From Otatea glauca (Eukaryota; Streptophyta; Magnoliopsida; Poales; Poaceae), in NCBI GenBank assembly GCA_036346275.1, contig CM070721.1:54461869-54525868 (forward strand): 64,000 bases of DNA, in the 5' to 3' direction. Position 1 is the first letter of the stretch, and every line of letters starts with the position of its first letter. Made by a program: the position numbers and the translations under genes. Under the pieces are notes generated by a model that saw only the letters and a program-made list of their open reading frames with translations, searched no databases and had not been told where the DNA came from. Shown here in pieces: positions 1-12,924 of the stretch.

Positions 1-207
1 CAGAAAGCAATAACTTGAATTGAAATACAATAAATAGATTGAAAGTACATTTATGAAAAGATAAATCAATAACTGGTAGATCAATGGTGGACAACAAAAC
101 AACACTGAACTCCCCGATCACATCCCAACAATTCCACATTCCACATTTCATAAAACACTTTATACCCCGTGTGAAATTCCCGGGCTTGTCCATGACCGCG
201 GACACGG

Positions 208-258
208 CTATTCGAACAGTTTTACACTCTGCAGAGGTTGTACAACTTTACCCACAAG
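208..258 (-). other. Conserved LTR block with 12-nt stem-loop (copy 1)
   Basis: Read on the minus strand, CTGTTCGAATAG (208-219) forms a 4-bp stem CUGU/AUAG with a G-U wobble at the third pair and a UCGA loop. It is preceded by the CTTGTGGGTAAAG core ending at 258. Confidence 0.55.
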
Positions 259-1945
259 ACATGATTTCTCAAATTGGCACGCTATAAACACACTTACTTT
301 GGTGTGTCGGCGGAGAATCATGACAAAGCCTTTACAATGACTGTCTAAACTCGGTACTGCCCGCTAAGGTCTCGCCCCTTAGGGCCCCCTCTTGCGCCTT
401 GCGAATCTACCCATCCATCCCGAAACCCACACCACCAATTGGCAGTACTCAAGACTAGACATTGCAAGTTAATCAGCTAGATCTGTCCCATACCAGACTT
501 GTGGTAGTACGGTTAGGCCCAGTTCAATGGCGCACAAGATTAAGTCCTTAAGTTGTCTCAGGCAAGACATCCACATCCCAATGTGCTAGAAAGCACCCCT
601 TTACTGCACGATCACTTGCCTGAGGGAAAACAATTCGTTCAACCAAGACCAATGGCAAACCCCGCTATGGTACAACAAATTTTACAACAGTGGCTAACGG
701 CCACGATTCAATATCTCATTAAGTCAAGATTAACATTATTCAACATGTGACATGAATCCCTTTGTACAACTAAGCATGTCTAAGCATAGCTATGATAACC
801 CGATGTTGGTATAATGATTATGTCCAATTAGTAATGTCCCAACCTAGGTTTAACAATGGATACATGGCATCCCAATAATCAAGGTGGCGTAATGTCAACT
901 AGGTATATAGCTATTCCCGGTAAATAAGCATTGATACACAAATAGCATGCAATTGTATAAAAGTAAAGTACTTTTGTAAACATAGGATCAATATGGTCAA
1001 GGGCTACGATTTGCCTTGCTGATCTAGTGCTGAATCTTGGTCTTCGAAGTATTCGTTCGCTCTCTCGGAATTAGCGTCTACCGGGAAAGAAAGCAACGAA
1101 TACAAATAAATACCAAACAGAGGCTCAAACAAGCTCAAAACTAAAAATAAATGGCTCTGCAAGATAGATCTTGATTTTAGAAAAAAAATTAGAAACTTAA
1201 ATCGCCTCAATCGGAGTTCGTATGAGCGAGAACGGGCATCCGAAAGATTAAATTCAGAGAAAATACTGAAAATCAGAAAATCCGAATTTCCCGATTTATT
1301 TTTCTATTGGAAAATCGATTTACTGCGCAACGCTGACGTCAGCAACCAATTTCCCAAATAAAAATAAATCAGAAAATCCTATTAGGCTGACAGGTGGGAC
1401 CCTCGGTGCTTGGACCGAATCCACGGGAAGCTTAATGTCCACGGTGGACCGGGCTCACAGGATCTAGGGCTGGCGTCATGGATGACGTCGGCGTTGACGC
1501 AACGATGTTGCAAGCGGCCAGGTGTCGCGCATCCCACGACGACACGAAATCGGACGGCTAGGAGGCCAAAGCACGAGCGACGGTGACGCGGCGCAATCCG
1601 GGACATTCATCGTAGATCGGACGGCCAGAAACTTCGATGGGGCCCGATGGCGAGCGGCGGAGGGCAAGGCTCACCGAACACGGAGAAGAAGGCGCGGATA
1701 ACGATGGAACGGCGATGGATTGGGCGCGACTTTTGGCTGATCGGGAAGAGGGGGTCACGGCGACTCGATGATGCAAGCGGGGACGACGGAGAAGCACCGG
1801 AGAGACCAAACGACGGCGAGGAAAGCTTCGGGCGCGACGGAGGACTCCGACGAGGTCGCACGAAGCGACGGTGGCGACTCGGGCTGCGAGCGAGAGGGCA
1901 AACGAAGCGGCGGAAAACGGCGAAACTCGGAGAGTGTGCGACGGC

Positions 1946-1953
1946 TTAAATAG
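1946..1953 (-). promoter_or_regulatory. TATA-like element of LTR promoter
   Basis: The minus strand reads CTATTTAA next to a GC-rich tract. It sits at the place where other LTR copies in the window carry TATAAA-type boxes. Inferred start signal for the LTR transcript. Confidence 0.4.
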
Positions 1954-2498
1954 GGGTCTTGGAGGTCTTGTCGGACGCGGACTCCGAGACGGCGACGGAC
2001 GGTGTAAGGACTCGGCGGCTAGGAGTCCATGGTAGCGACGTCTTTGGGCCAATTGGGCCGCAAATGCAAGCGGCCGGAAGAACTAAGGTCGCCTGGGAAG
2101 CGGCCAGCTAGCGCGGGTCGGGGGTGACGGCTTTGGCCGAGGCGACGCGGAAGGAGTTGGGCCGCGCGGCGAGCTGGGGGAAGATTCGTTCCGAAGGGCT
2201 TTTTGAAATTTAAAAACATTTTCCGATTTAAGAAAAATCCAGGAATTCGAATAAGTGCAAATAAATTCAAATGAATAGCAAATAAATTCAGAAAAATCCC
2301 CAAAAACACAGGAAAAATTCCCTGGAGCATAATGAACCCAACTAAAACTGAAAATCTTTAGTTTGATGAATATTTTAGTCAAATTAAATCCTTTCCTTAA
2401 TAGAAGATTCAAATTAAGCTAGAATTAATTCAAGAAAAATGCAAATGGTTTTTTTTTTTAATTCAAACATTCCAAAACTCAAATTTTGGGATGTTACG

Positions 2499-3849
2499 TT
2501 ATAGGGGGTATGTATATATGAATATATTAGAGCAAGGACCATCTGAGTTTAATCAAGTGTTTAAGGACTTTCTTCTCTACTTTTAACCTTTTGACTAAAC
2601 AGTCTATTAACCACATAAACATGTCGTTTTCTTATCTTCAAAACACCCCTTTTGCATGAGTGTTTTCGTAGATCATGGTTGCTTATGGATATACTTTGGG
2701 ATACAGTTTATTCAAGTTTTTAATCCAATTCTACTTAACTGTTTGAATGTAATGGTTAAACAAATCAAGTTAAACTCCTGATATTGTGAATCATTTGAAA
2801 TGGTCAGGTTTTTATTTTCTGTCTTTAAGTTCTAACTAATTACTGCTGTTCAATATGAGCTGATCTACTCATCATGGAAACTAGGAGCTAACAAAGGGGC
2901 TTATTGTCTTTACCTCTTACTGTCACTATTGCAGCTGGTATTGATATGTACTTAGATAGTATTGCTCTTGGTCATATGTTAGAACTTAGAAGAAGAAATA
3001 AAGAACAGAGGCTGCTTGTGCTACCTTTGGCTGGGGCCCATTGGTCAGTGAAGATCAACAGAGGAAGCAACAGAGCACAGTCATGCAGGCGCCATGGCAG
3101 CCCCATGGGCGAGCATGGCTGGTGGCAAAGCGAGCACAGGGGGCTGCGTCCGAGGCCTAAAACGGAACCTTAGGACTGCACTGATGCTAGGGATGGTCTC
3201 GTTTTGAGCTCTGGTGCCCTGTAGCAGCGTCACAACGGGAAAGATTGCCGGCAGCAGTGTGCTTCTGGTGGTGGAGCTCTGGGGAAGAGGAAAGACAAAA
3301 TTGATTTGGGGGTTTTACTAGGTAGTGAATGAAGATACTTCATGCACACTTAATTGGAAATTAGAGTTGTTATTAGGAAGTATGACTGCAGCTTGGTCCT
3401 TTTGGCCATGGTGGAATTGGAGGCGATTCGAATGAAATTGAAGCTTGTCTTTGGATGAGGAGGTACTAGGGAAGGTTGGGGAGTGGTTTGGGTGCTTGAG
3501 CCGGCTTAAATAGATGAGAATGGCGGTGGAACAGTGGTGTGAAAGGGGAGCTCGGTTGTGGCGCCGCACATGGCCGGAGGGAGCATTTGGCGTTGGGTTT
3601 TGCGGGTTCCAGGGCATGAAGGCAGGTGTAATCATTTTGGTGCCCTACGTGGCGTCGGTGCAATGCATTTGGGCTTGCTTTGCTTTGGTTGAGACTTGAG
3701 AGAGAAAACAGAGAAGAGCACCCACATGGGCTGGAGGAAGAAGATGACCTCGGCTGGGAGACTGCCAGGTGGGCCCCAGTTGCAAGAGAGACAAGCAAGT
3801 TCAATGCATATCCTCCCCTCTAGACAGTCAGTAAAAATCGCATTGAATG
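2499..3849. other. Unassigned region, probably decayed repeat DNA
   Basis: I recognise no gene here. The 3000-3800 stretch is locally GC-rich and has a CTTAAATAG motif (about 3505), reminiscent of the promoter islands of the LTRs. It may be the middle of the minus-strand LTR that ends at 4794, but no second copy in the window confirms this. Short open frames on both strands show no family motifs. Confidence 0.3.
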
Positions 3850-4794
3850 GGCAAGCTTATCTTGTCTCAAATTTTCGGTAGATTTTTTGTGTGATCCTGA
3901 GATAACTATTAACACGCTGTAAAAATTTCAGACCTAGATCATGTTTCTATAAGTTTTAAAAATTCTAACAAGCTGCTCTGTTTATTTTAACCTTTTCGGT
4001 TTTCCATTTAATTGAGGATAGAAACACTGTCAAAAGCTTTTGAAATTTTTTTGGAGGTTTCATATGGTTATATTATTCTACTTTAAAATTTTCAGATTGA
4101 GATATTTTATATTTATTTTATATTAATTCTGAAATTGAAACCTTGAAATTTCTGGATTTTCAGTTTTGGAATTTTTAAAGGTATCAAATTTGATTTTTTT
4201 TTATATATTTTTAATGAGTGTTATACTAATAATTTACAGGATAATATAAAAAATTCAGAAAAAAATATAAGGTTTGTACTATTTTAATTAATTCAGATAA
4301 TATTACTATTCATAGTCCAATTTTATGTTTTTTAAACCATTATCCATATTAAATGCATTCATAAAACCATGGGGTTATGCAAGTGGTTTCTAATGATGGG
4401 ATTGTATTTAAATATAATTTCTATAGATTTTATTATTATTTAATTTCTTTTTCTATTGTTTATAAATCAAGAATCATATGTGGAAAACAATTTTCTTTAA
4501 GACCAAATGCAAGAAATCAGAGAAAATTATGAAAACTCAGAATTACAATCATAATGCCTCATGATTTATTATTTTATCTTTTTTGTACTTTGGATTTCTT
4601 TAATCATTCTATTTGCAAAATCGTTTTATAAATTAATAATTCAATATTGAAAACAATTTTCGAAAAGACTGAAAATCCAAGAAATGATGAGAAGGATGGA
4701 AATTCAGAATAACATTGCAACCCAAATTTTATTTTTCATTTTAATTATTAAATTTTACCTTTTTATTTATTTTGAAATTTTTGGAATGTTACAC
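3850..4794 (-). mobile_element. LTR end fragment (third LTR subfamily)
   Basis: AT-rich sequence resembling 29950-30360 plus 33377-33873, for instance the motif TTTTGGAATTTTTAAAGG at about 4165 against about 30255. It ends GGAATGTTACA at 4794, the reverse complement of a TGTAACATTCC LTR start. The left boundary is uncertain and no target duplication was found. Confidence 0.5.
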
Positions 4795-6139
4795 TAAGCT
4801 GATTGAGCACCTCGACATCTACGCGAACCGAGAGAAAATACTAAATAAATACTATACTAGAGAACAAAAAAACTCCAAAAATCAAATAAAATTCACTATT
4901 AAATATATCTCAATTTTATAAATGTCTAGAAACTTGAATCACCTCAATCGGAAATCGTATGAAAAAGAACGAGCTCTCGAAATATTCAAATAAAAGAGAA
5001 AATTAAGAAAAAGATAAATTTGAAATTTTCCAAATTATTTTTCTACTTAAAAACCCTAATAATGACTTCAGGCTAACGTCAGCATGGGATTTTTTCGAAT
5101 AAAAATAATCTAGAGAAAAACTCAATTTCACTGACATGTGGGCCTTACTGTTCCATGGCCGGTCCACGGCAGTGCAAGTCCACGGTAGACCCAGTGCATT
5201 AACATAGTGTGAATGACATGTGGCCTAGACGGATGACGTGGCGACTAACATGGCGAGGATGAATGAGTACTAACATGCAAGTACCACCGATGACTTGACG
5301 TTGACATGGCAACAATGTGACTCACACATGGCAGACATGTCATCACGACCTTTGAGATCTCATCGATGAAACTAGGCGGCGGCGCAACACCGGAGCCGAG
5401 GACGATGACAATCTAGAAGCACACATCGTGGGGAACTTGAACCTGGCCTCGGCTGCGATGGAGAGGGCTTGACGGTGTAGATTGTCAAGGAGGAAAGGCA
5501 GCGGCGAGCTCTACAACACTGGCGAGCAATAACTCCTTGATGGAAGCAACTTAGGCGACGAAACACGGGGCAAACTATGCGGTAGAGGACGGGGAATCCT
5601 GAGAGATTACCCGACCGGCTTTATAGACTCGGGAAACATGCACAACATGGAAATAGTTCGATGTGGCTGCGAAATCCTCGTCCGATACAGAGGCATCGTC
5701 TTGAAGACGAAGCAATCTCCACCGTAAACGTGGCATCGATCCTGCGGCCATCAACGCTAGGATTTCCCAATTGGGCTGGGCTGTGGACTATGCAGACTGG
5801 GCTGATGTGAGAAAACCGGCTGGGCCCTAGGGTTTCTGGCCCGAAACTATTCAACAGATTTTAAAAGCTTTTTCTAATATAAATAATTCTAGAAATTGAA
5901 ACAAAGCCAAATAAATAGTAAAAATATCAAAAAAAATCTAAAAAAATATTTTACAACATTTGAAACTCAAATACAATATTTTTAACAAAAGTTTATATAA
6001 ACTTTACATATATTTAAATATTATTTATTGTGGGCCAATTTCAAAAATATTAATAAAAATCCAAAAAAAATCCAAAAATTCCCAAAATAAATGAATAGCA
6101 ATATTAAATCAAGTTGAAGCAAAAAATTGGGATGTTACA
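4795..6139 (-). mobile_element. LTR fragment related to the 25032-27897 LTR
   Basis: On the minus strand it starts TGTAACATCCC at 6139 and stays alignable to about the point equivalent to 1040 in the copy at 1-2498, where it stops abruptly at the end of the neighbouring LTR. It includes the segment specifying CACCTCAATCGGA (about 4940), shared with about 1205. A TATA-like CTATAAAG lies at 5619-5626 (minus). It is truncated and inserted in or beside the Copia-like remnant that follows. Confidence 0.6.
5619..5626 (-). promoter_or_regulatory. TATA box of LTR fragment
   Basis: The minus strand reads GAGTCTATAAAGCCGG, matching in position and context the GAGGCTATAAAAGCC box at 25578-25591. Confidence 0.4.
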
Positions 6140-6436
6140 AAGTTCCTCCAGAGATTTCTTACACATCAGAAGAGATCATGTTGCACGAGAAGATCAAAAG
6201 GAAGAAGCTGCATGTGGCAAGAAGAGTCGAGGACGTTGAGAAGATGTGGTTGTAGTCCTGAGTCAAGTCTATTGAAATTGAGTCTGGGATGTTGAGGATA
6301 AGTGTTCGCCATCTTGTCTCGAGTAAAAGTTGGGCAAGTCGTAGTTGAGACCGGCTACATTAACAAGTTAGAGTTGTTTCAAAAATTAGAGTGTTGATAT
6401 TACAAGATCAAGGGGGTGAATGTTAGAGTTAATTTT
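6140..6436 (+). mobile_element. 3' tail of a Copia-like element: polypurine tract and first 16 bp of its LTR
   Basis: The tract AAGATCAAGGGGGTGAA (6404-6420) precedes TGTTAGAGTTAATTTT (6421-6436). The LTR continues at 12991 and ends AAACTAACA at 13245, giving TGTTAG/CTAACA as short inverted ends. Purine-rich tract plus TG...CA LTR of about 271 bp is typical of Copia elements, but no Copia protein motif survives in 6140-6403, so the superfamily is inferred. The 5' half is missing. Confidence 0.5.
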
Positions 6437-7626
6437 TGTAACATCCCGAAAAATGCAACAATATGAAAATTAATATTTTTAATTTGAATATAATTATTTC
6501 TGATTTTTTTTGGCATTATTGAAATTTATTTGGATTTTCCTAGATTTTATTGTATTGTATGGAAAATCAAACAACTAGAATTAAAGAATGGATAATGGTA
6601 ACAAGATAAAATGGTAAAAGTAAAATTTTGGAAAATTTACCATGGAACCCTAACCATGCTGGTAAGTCAGTAAAATTAACAAGTAAAACTTATATGCACT
6701 GAAAAGTGAGTAAATAAAATGAATGACACCTCTTTTGACTAAAAACAGTGTAAGTCAGAATTAATGAAAAATATTAAAGTTTATCTGGATCCATAAAAAT
6801 TACCATAATACCCTCAGAGTATAATTTATCTTTGGTAAAAATTTCAGAAATTAATCATGTCATTTATACTTTCTAATAATTCAAAAACAGAGGCTTCAAA
6901 AATCTAAAAATTATCAGGTCAGAATTTTTGTAAAATATATACTTGATATTTTGACTTTAAATTTTTATGGAGACATCCTTAACCTAATTTTAACTCTTCA
7001 AAAAAGTTTAAAAAATAAATAATATAATTTGAACCCTTAAAGAAATAAAAACCCGAAATGGAAATTTTGGCTAATGCACAGTGTCAGAATTTTTATAATT
7101 CAACCATACAGTATTTTAGTCTCAAATTTTTACTGGAGGTTAGAATCTACCATTATATGGTGGTAAAAAAGTTTTGCAATTTTTCAACTTGATCTGATGG
7201 CCGTTTTAATGCCCACATTGGGCTGTCTTGGCTGAACTTATCCCTTGACTCGCCCTCACTCACTAATAAGTGGGCCGTCCACTAAACTGTAACAGCTCGC
7301 TGGAAGCAACAGGAAAAGGTCTCAGCCACTGACCGGTGGTCCCAACCCCACTTGGCAGTCACTCCTTCCTTTTCTTCTCTCTTTTCCTCAGCTGCTCGCC
7401 TCTGTTCGCTCCCTCTCCCGGGCGAGACGTCGATGCATCCTCCCGAAACCTCTACGAGCAGTCGCGTTCCTCTGTTCCTTGCAGCCACGATCGGTACTTA
7501 GTCACTCCCGCACCATGCCCGGTCAGCTTCGCGTCACTTCTTGCCGGTGAGACCCGCGCTGCCTTGCCAAACCCAGCCGCCATTCCCTCTTCGTGTTCAA
7601 ACCCTGGAGAACCGATTTCTCGAGGC

Positions 7627-7634
7627 TATAAATA
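7627..7634 (+). promoter_or_regulatory. TATA box of the giant LTR
   Basis: GAGGCTATAAATACC lies in a GC-rich island about 1.2 kb into the LTR. The same motif occurs in the solo LTRs at 50857-50864 and 60048-60055 (minus). If used, transcripts would have a 5' leader of about 4 kb before gag. Confidence 0.55.
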
Positions 7635-10600
7635 CCTCATGGGCGTCGCATTGAGGCTTCCTTCCTCTTAGTTACTCCCTGAACCAAACGCTCAAGCCCG
7701 AGACCACCGTTCTTCGCCATTTTTGCTGAAAACCCGAATGAGGGGGAAAACTCCAATTCAGGCGAAATTGGTAACAATCGTTGAAATTGATTCCTTCTCT
7801 AGCTTTATCTGACACCCTAATTTACTGATCACGCCGGAATTTCATCTCTCTTCGCCTACAGAGCATCCCCACCGGGCGCCTTTCTTCCCCACGGCCGGCG
7901 CACGGTGGCGCGCTTCCTCAGCTCATCTCCGCTCCAACCAACTGGTAAAATGGAACACTATGGCCTCGTTGATGCTTAAACCACTACCCATTCGGCCGGA
8001 AACTCACCCCTTTTCTTCCCCAGCGAGCCGCTCCTCCCTCCGCCGCAAGCCTCCGGTGGTAGCCCACTCCGGCCATCCCCGGCGGTGAACGACACCACCC
8101 ACGGATGCGCCATGATCCACTGGTGCCTGCCGTGCCACTCATTCGGCCGGAATACCGCCGGAGAGCCATCGCCGCCGTACCCTAGCGCCGCCCCTGCTTT
8201 CGGTCGCTGCCCTGCGGGACCCCTCTGTCAGCCGCGTGAGCGATTTCAGTTCAAAGGGGTAAGACGCCTTCCCAGTAAGGAAAGCGTATTTTCCAAATTT
8301 CTAGAGTTTTGTATACCCGAGATGCTTCAAATACTTATAACTTTCACATTTTAACTTCAAATTGAGTGAAAAAAAATCCTAAAATCATATAAAATCATGC
8401 GGTTCCAAAATATGCAAAAATATATTGAAAAACAGTATTAGATGAATTTGGAATTCAAATTTGAATAAAAGGCCTAAAGATATGCTTTATATAGAATTTC
8501 TGCAAACAAACTTAGAAATGAATAAAACCAATTTTAGTGAAATCTTTATGATTCCAGGAGTTCAAATATATAAAAATATTTAAATTTCATTAAAGTTTGA
8601 ACTACTTTCTATTAAAGATTTCATTCAATGTACTAGGAATTCAAATAAGCATATCTTGTAATAAAAGAAATAAGAAATAAATAAATTTGATTTATAAAAA
8701 TTAGTAAGACAGCAGAATACCTGAATCTGTCAAAGTAATTAAGGAATGAACTTGATTTGATCTATCTTGAAAAATATGAAACAACCTAAGTGCAAATGTA
8801 CACATATATGCATAGAAAGTCGAATAGTTAATATATGTGTCAAATGAATTCAAATGATCACCAAACCAGTTTTATTATACCCCTGGCATTACAAGGATCT
8901 CATATGTGTAATAATATTTAAGGTTTACCATATAAAACAGTAAATGTTTAATAGTCAAAGTGTTAATACTTGCATAATTTGAATAGTTATAACTTTCACA
9001 AATAAACTCCAAATTTGACAAAACCAAATCCGATAACCTTGAAAAATAATAATCTCACTGTTTATACAAAAATACCTTATGTTTGTGCAAGGATGAAATA
9101 AAATAATGTTAGACCCTAATGATCGCTTATAGGAAAACACTTCGGATAGAAGCCAAATATCACGGAACTAACTTTAAAATGCTATTAGATTCATACCCTA
9201 TTAATGCCTAAAAAATGAGTAGATTATCCCAGACGGTGTAGTCGCAATCTTGTATCAAAAACTGAATTCTTAGCGGGTAATAATTGGAACGCTCAAGCTT
9301 TTTCATCGACCCATAGAGCCTCTCGTCTAAATGCAAATATTATGGAAATCAGTTTAGAAATGATATTTAGGATATGGTCTACCATATTCTCAGAAAATAT
9401 TTTATTTACAACTTACTTTTCAATTAAATCTTGCTAGTTGAATACCCTTAAAAATTATGATTGTCGTAACCTTTAATATCACATAAGCTTTTTCAACTAT
9501 GGAAATAATGTCTCGTCTAAACACTAAAATGTATGAAATCAGCCTAGATACGTTCTTCAAAGTATACGCTATCCAATTCCAAAGAAATAATCTTATTTCA
9601 TTATGTTTTGTATCTAAACTTTAGAAGCCAAATAACCCTAAGTTTTATGATTAGTGAACCTTACCATAATAGGAATAAGTGAACCTTGTAATAAAGAAAT
9701 TTGTAACTAACATATTTGTATCACCAGAACCTTCTTAAAAACCATAACTAAGTCCAGTAACCTAGCTCAATAGATCTAACATATTCAAAGTCACTCTTAT
9801 GCAAATCCACTTAAAGAATTAAGTAATGTTCGTATAACCCTTTAATTTGTGTTTTACTTCTTTTAATCCAAATAATTTTAGCATCTATAATTTGAAATCA
9901 TAAATACAAGAATTCATAATTTTAGCCTCTTGAATTCGTAATTCAAGAATAGATAATCTATAAAAGAAACCCTGCTTTGTTTGTCGTGAAACTATTAAGT
10001 ATATGAATGTGTAAATATCTAAATCATAACTTCTTGAAATCGCTCAATCCGGACCCTAAAGCATTCATGTTTTCTTTAGTGAATCTTTATTTGATTTTCT
10101 GTCTATTTTCTTTTTGCCCTTATTGAAGTTTATTATTTGCTATATTTTCCGATTGATCGACGTGTAGAATCCGACGTCCCTTCCTCCATCAGCCGTGATC
10201 GCGTCTTCGTCGTAAGTGATATATAAGCAAGGCAAGCACCCTCCTTTGACCATCTTGATCCCAGAATTTAATTTGTATTGTGTTTATTAAAAAGTTTCAT
10301 GCATACGTTTACTTTCTGTAAATTGCTATTTTGTGGTAATGGTAGTTATACCTGTTGTCTCATGAAACTTCCTTGATAAGTATGAATATGCGAACCTTGA
10401 TAACCATAGATTAAGCTTAGACAATTACTTAATGTCATCATGGGTATATGCGATTACATTTTATCCATGCTTAGCCATGCTTTAGAATCATGTAATGGAT
10501 GATCAGATCAAAATTTGTTTCTTGAGAAATGGGAAATGTTGCAAATGAAGCTGTTGGTTATGGGTAATTTTCATTAAAAACCCAAAATAAAACTATGGTT

Positions 10601-11066
10601 TTGATGCGGGCGATTATTGGCAATAGCCGGATGTGCAGAGGGATTTGCACGTAGTGTAGGGTGGAGTATCGCCTGTGTCGAATTAAGGACCAAACTCAGT
10701 GTTGTATGATCCAAGATAAACCGTACAACCACAAGTGTTGTTATGGGGCTTCCTTAAACCAATTAAGTTATCTAGTTTAACTTTGCACATTGGTAGGCTG
10801 AAGTAGTACGGGCTCTCCTTTCGAGGTTTGCTCTACGAGGTGCCCACACCGAGGTGTTGGGAACAACACTTACCAATATAACGGTGTACGCCATGTCTAT
10901 GGGAAGTTCCAACATTTCTATGCTCTGAGTTCTTCCAGCATAACATGGGTTTATCGTCCCGGTGTTGGTGCAAAGTTAACTTAGATAATGTAAAGATTTT
11001 CGTCATGAACATTCTGGCCACACGCCAAAGGTGCGTGAAACATACGGCAAAAAGAAAAGGTCATGA

Positions 11067-11116
11067 CTTGTGGGTAAAGTTGTACACCTCTGCAGAGTGT
11101 AAATCTAATCGATTAG
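11067..11116 (+). other. Conserved LTR block with 12-nt palindrome (copy 2)
   Basis: Core CTTGTGGGTAAAGTTGTACA (11067-11086), palindrome CTCTGCAGAG just after it, then CTAATCGATTAG (11105-11116): stem CUAA/UUAG, loop UCGA. Confidence 0.65.
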
Positions 11117-11449
11117 CCGTCCCCTCGGTCATGGGAAACTTGGTGAACTTGCACTAGTTAAATGTTTATATTTTCTAAAATTGGGTTGTTGGTTTGGAAC
11201 TTGTTTAGCAGCTTTTGTTTCATGTCAAAGGATCGACATTGTTGGATTCCATTTCTGGATTATTCGATATTCACGAAGGGTTATGAGTATTACTTATGCT
11301 TTACTTATTTCATATCAGTCAACTTGCTTTTACAAATTCCGTTTGCAAATAACTTGTTTTACAATGTCAATTCTGCTTTATGCAAATTAACTGTAGTAGC
11401 CTCCTTTGAAATGGCCTGCATATATTATAGGTTTTGCTCAAGTCTTGCG

Positions 11450-11465
11450 GAGTACGAAAGTACTC
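11450..11465 (+). other. LTR hairpin GAGTAC-GAAA-GTACTC (copy 1)
   Basis: A perfect 6-bp stem with a GNRA-type GAAA loop, about 345 nt before the LTR 3' end. Confidence 0.65.
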
Positions 11466-11811
11466 ACCCTTGCTTATATGTTGTTTTTAGGTGGATAAGT
11501 TAGCGAAGCTTCGAGGTTTCTTTCATCGCAGGTTGTGGGATGTTCTTCATCGAATCTTTCTAGGGATTATGCCTTGTCAGTTGCCTGCGGGTTTTGGATG
11601 GGCACACTACAAGACCTTGCTTCTTTTGCTGCTATATCTCTGAGTTGTAAAGTTTTCTTTATGTAATAGCTTCCGCTTAATAATATTTTGTTGTGTGGTT
11701 GTGATTCCAATTGGTGTGTATGTGCGTACTAGCTACTGATCATGGGACTAGTACGGAATACACATTAGATTTCCATTTTTGCAAGTATGTGAAAATGGGG
11801 GTCATCACAGT

Positions 11812-11823
11812 TGGTATCAGAGC
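11812..11823 (+). other. Primer-binding site for initiator-Met tRNA
   Basis: TGGTATCAGAGC begins two bases after the LTR end. This 12-mer is the standard plant retrotransposon primer site complementary to the 3' end of tRNA-iMet. It fixes the LTR boundary at 11809 and the element's orientation. Confidence 0.92.
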
Positions 11824-12357
11824 TATGCTGACTGTAGGATAAACCCTAGATAGAATGGTCGCTAGTTTAGAATAATCAAATTCAAAATCTTATTCTCAAA
11901 AGCTATTGTATTTGCAAAATGTAGGCTTTGCTATTCTCTCCTCATTCTTAAGTTCTTCTCTTACCCCTACATTCATTTTGTTTTGAAAACAAATTCCTCT
12001 TTCCTTAAAACAATCCTCGACAAATGGAGACTCCGACTTCTACACCCACAATCTTAAGGAGAAGAAATGCTGCTCCATGAAGACTTATGTTGATAGATCG
12101 AGTAGGAATATATTAGGCTAAGACATTTTAGACCCTTGCATGTTAGTCGATGGTTATTTTGTGTGCTTTGCTGAAATCTTTTCTCTTGTATTGCTTACGG
12201 GTTACTCTCGCAAAGATTAAACCATTTGGTTGAAATTTACGATGTGCAAACCCTTAATTAACTTAAAAATTTAATTAAGAAAATTTTTAAGGAACGAAAA
12301 GTTGCCTAGTAACCTAACTGAATATCGCCTAAATATCAATCTCTTCTTGACTGCAGA

Positions 12358-12924
12358 ATGCCTAAAACAAGATCCTTAAGGAAATTATTGGAGTGCGAGG
12401 CCGCTCAAAATTCCCGACTCAAAAGAGCCAACGTTCCAACTCCAGTCCAATCTAGTCCGCAATATCCAACTACTAGAACATCTCGACGCAATGTTCGTCG
12501 TGAATCACCTCCACCTCCTCAAGATCCAAGTGAAGTTATTCCTGAAGAACAATCTCCTGAATCCCAAGCTGTGGCTCAAGTCTTGACAATGATTGAGCAA
12601 GAGCATCAAGTTAATACACTTCTACTCCAGCAAGTAGTGCAGAATACTGCCCACCTTAGCAAGGCTAGGGATGGAAATGGTGGTATACCGCATTACTCCA
12701 AGTTGGGAGAGTTTCTGAAAACTCAGCCCCCGACTTTCTCCTCGTCAGCAGAACCTCTTGACCCTGATGATTGGCTCCGTTCCATCGGGATCAAGCTAGT
12801 CATTGCGCAATGCAGTGACTATGAGAAGGTCCTTTATGCTTCTCATCAGCTACATGGAACTACAGCAGTCTGGTGGGAAAACCATCAGGCGATGCTCCCT
12901 GAAGGTCAAATTATATCTTGGGAC
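12358..12924 (+). pseudogene. Truncated gypsy gag
   Basis: The frame opens with MPKTRSLRK and runs 188 codons. A basic, Pro/Ser-rich N-terminus is followed by the start of the retrotransposon gag capsid domain: FLKTQPPTFSS, then EPLDPDDWLRSI, ALYASHQLHG-like LYASHQLHGTTAVWWEN, and GQIISWD. These match plant Ty3/gypsy gag, which normally continues for several hundred residues to a CCHC knuckle. Here the sequence switches at 12920 into the tail of the LTR, and the LTR bases supply an immediate TAG stop. The start codon is the first ATG downstream of the primer site in a good frame. The truncated protein lacks the nucleic-acid-binding knuckle and all of pol. Confidence 0.88.

Larger units (their letters stand above)
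1..2498 (-). mobile_element. Ty3/gypsy-type LTR (about 2.9-kb family), left part outside the window
   Basis: On the minus strand this matches the LTR at 25032-27897 along its length, for example the segment around 1010-1080 against 26390-26460. The right edge reads GGGATGTTACG, the reverse complement of the TGTAACATCCC start of the family with the terminal A changed to G. Position 1 corresponds to about 27455 of the other copy, so some 0.4 kb of the LTR lies left of the window. It contains the conserved palindrome block (208-258) and a TATA-like site (1946-1953). No protein-coding content is supported; GC-rich open frames at 1380-2330 are chance frames. Confidence 0.75.
6437..11809 (+). repeat. 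5' LTR, 5373 bp
   Basis: Starts TGTAACATCCCG and ends GGGGGTCATCACA. It is matched over its length by 17409-22165 (same strand) and by the solo LTRs 47336-52065 and 55854-61268 (minus strand). Internal landmarks are a GC-rich promoter island with a TATA box at 7627, the conserved palindrome block near 11067-11116 and the GAGTAC hairpin at 11450-11465. Confidence 0.9.

Noticed and set aside
11812..11823. tRNA-like sequence TGGTATCAGAGC
   Set aside because: It is the retrotransposon primer-binding site, not a tRNA gene. No cloverleaf surrounds it.
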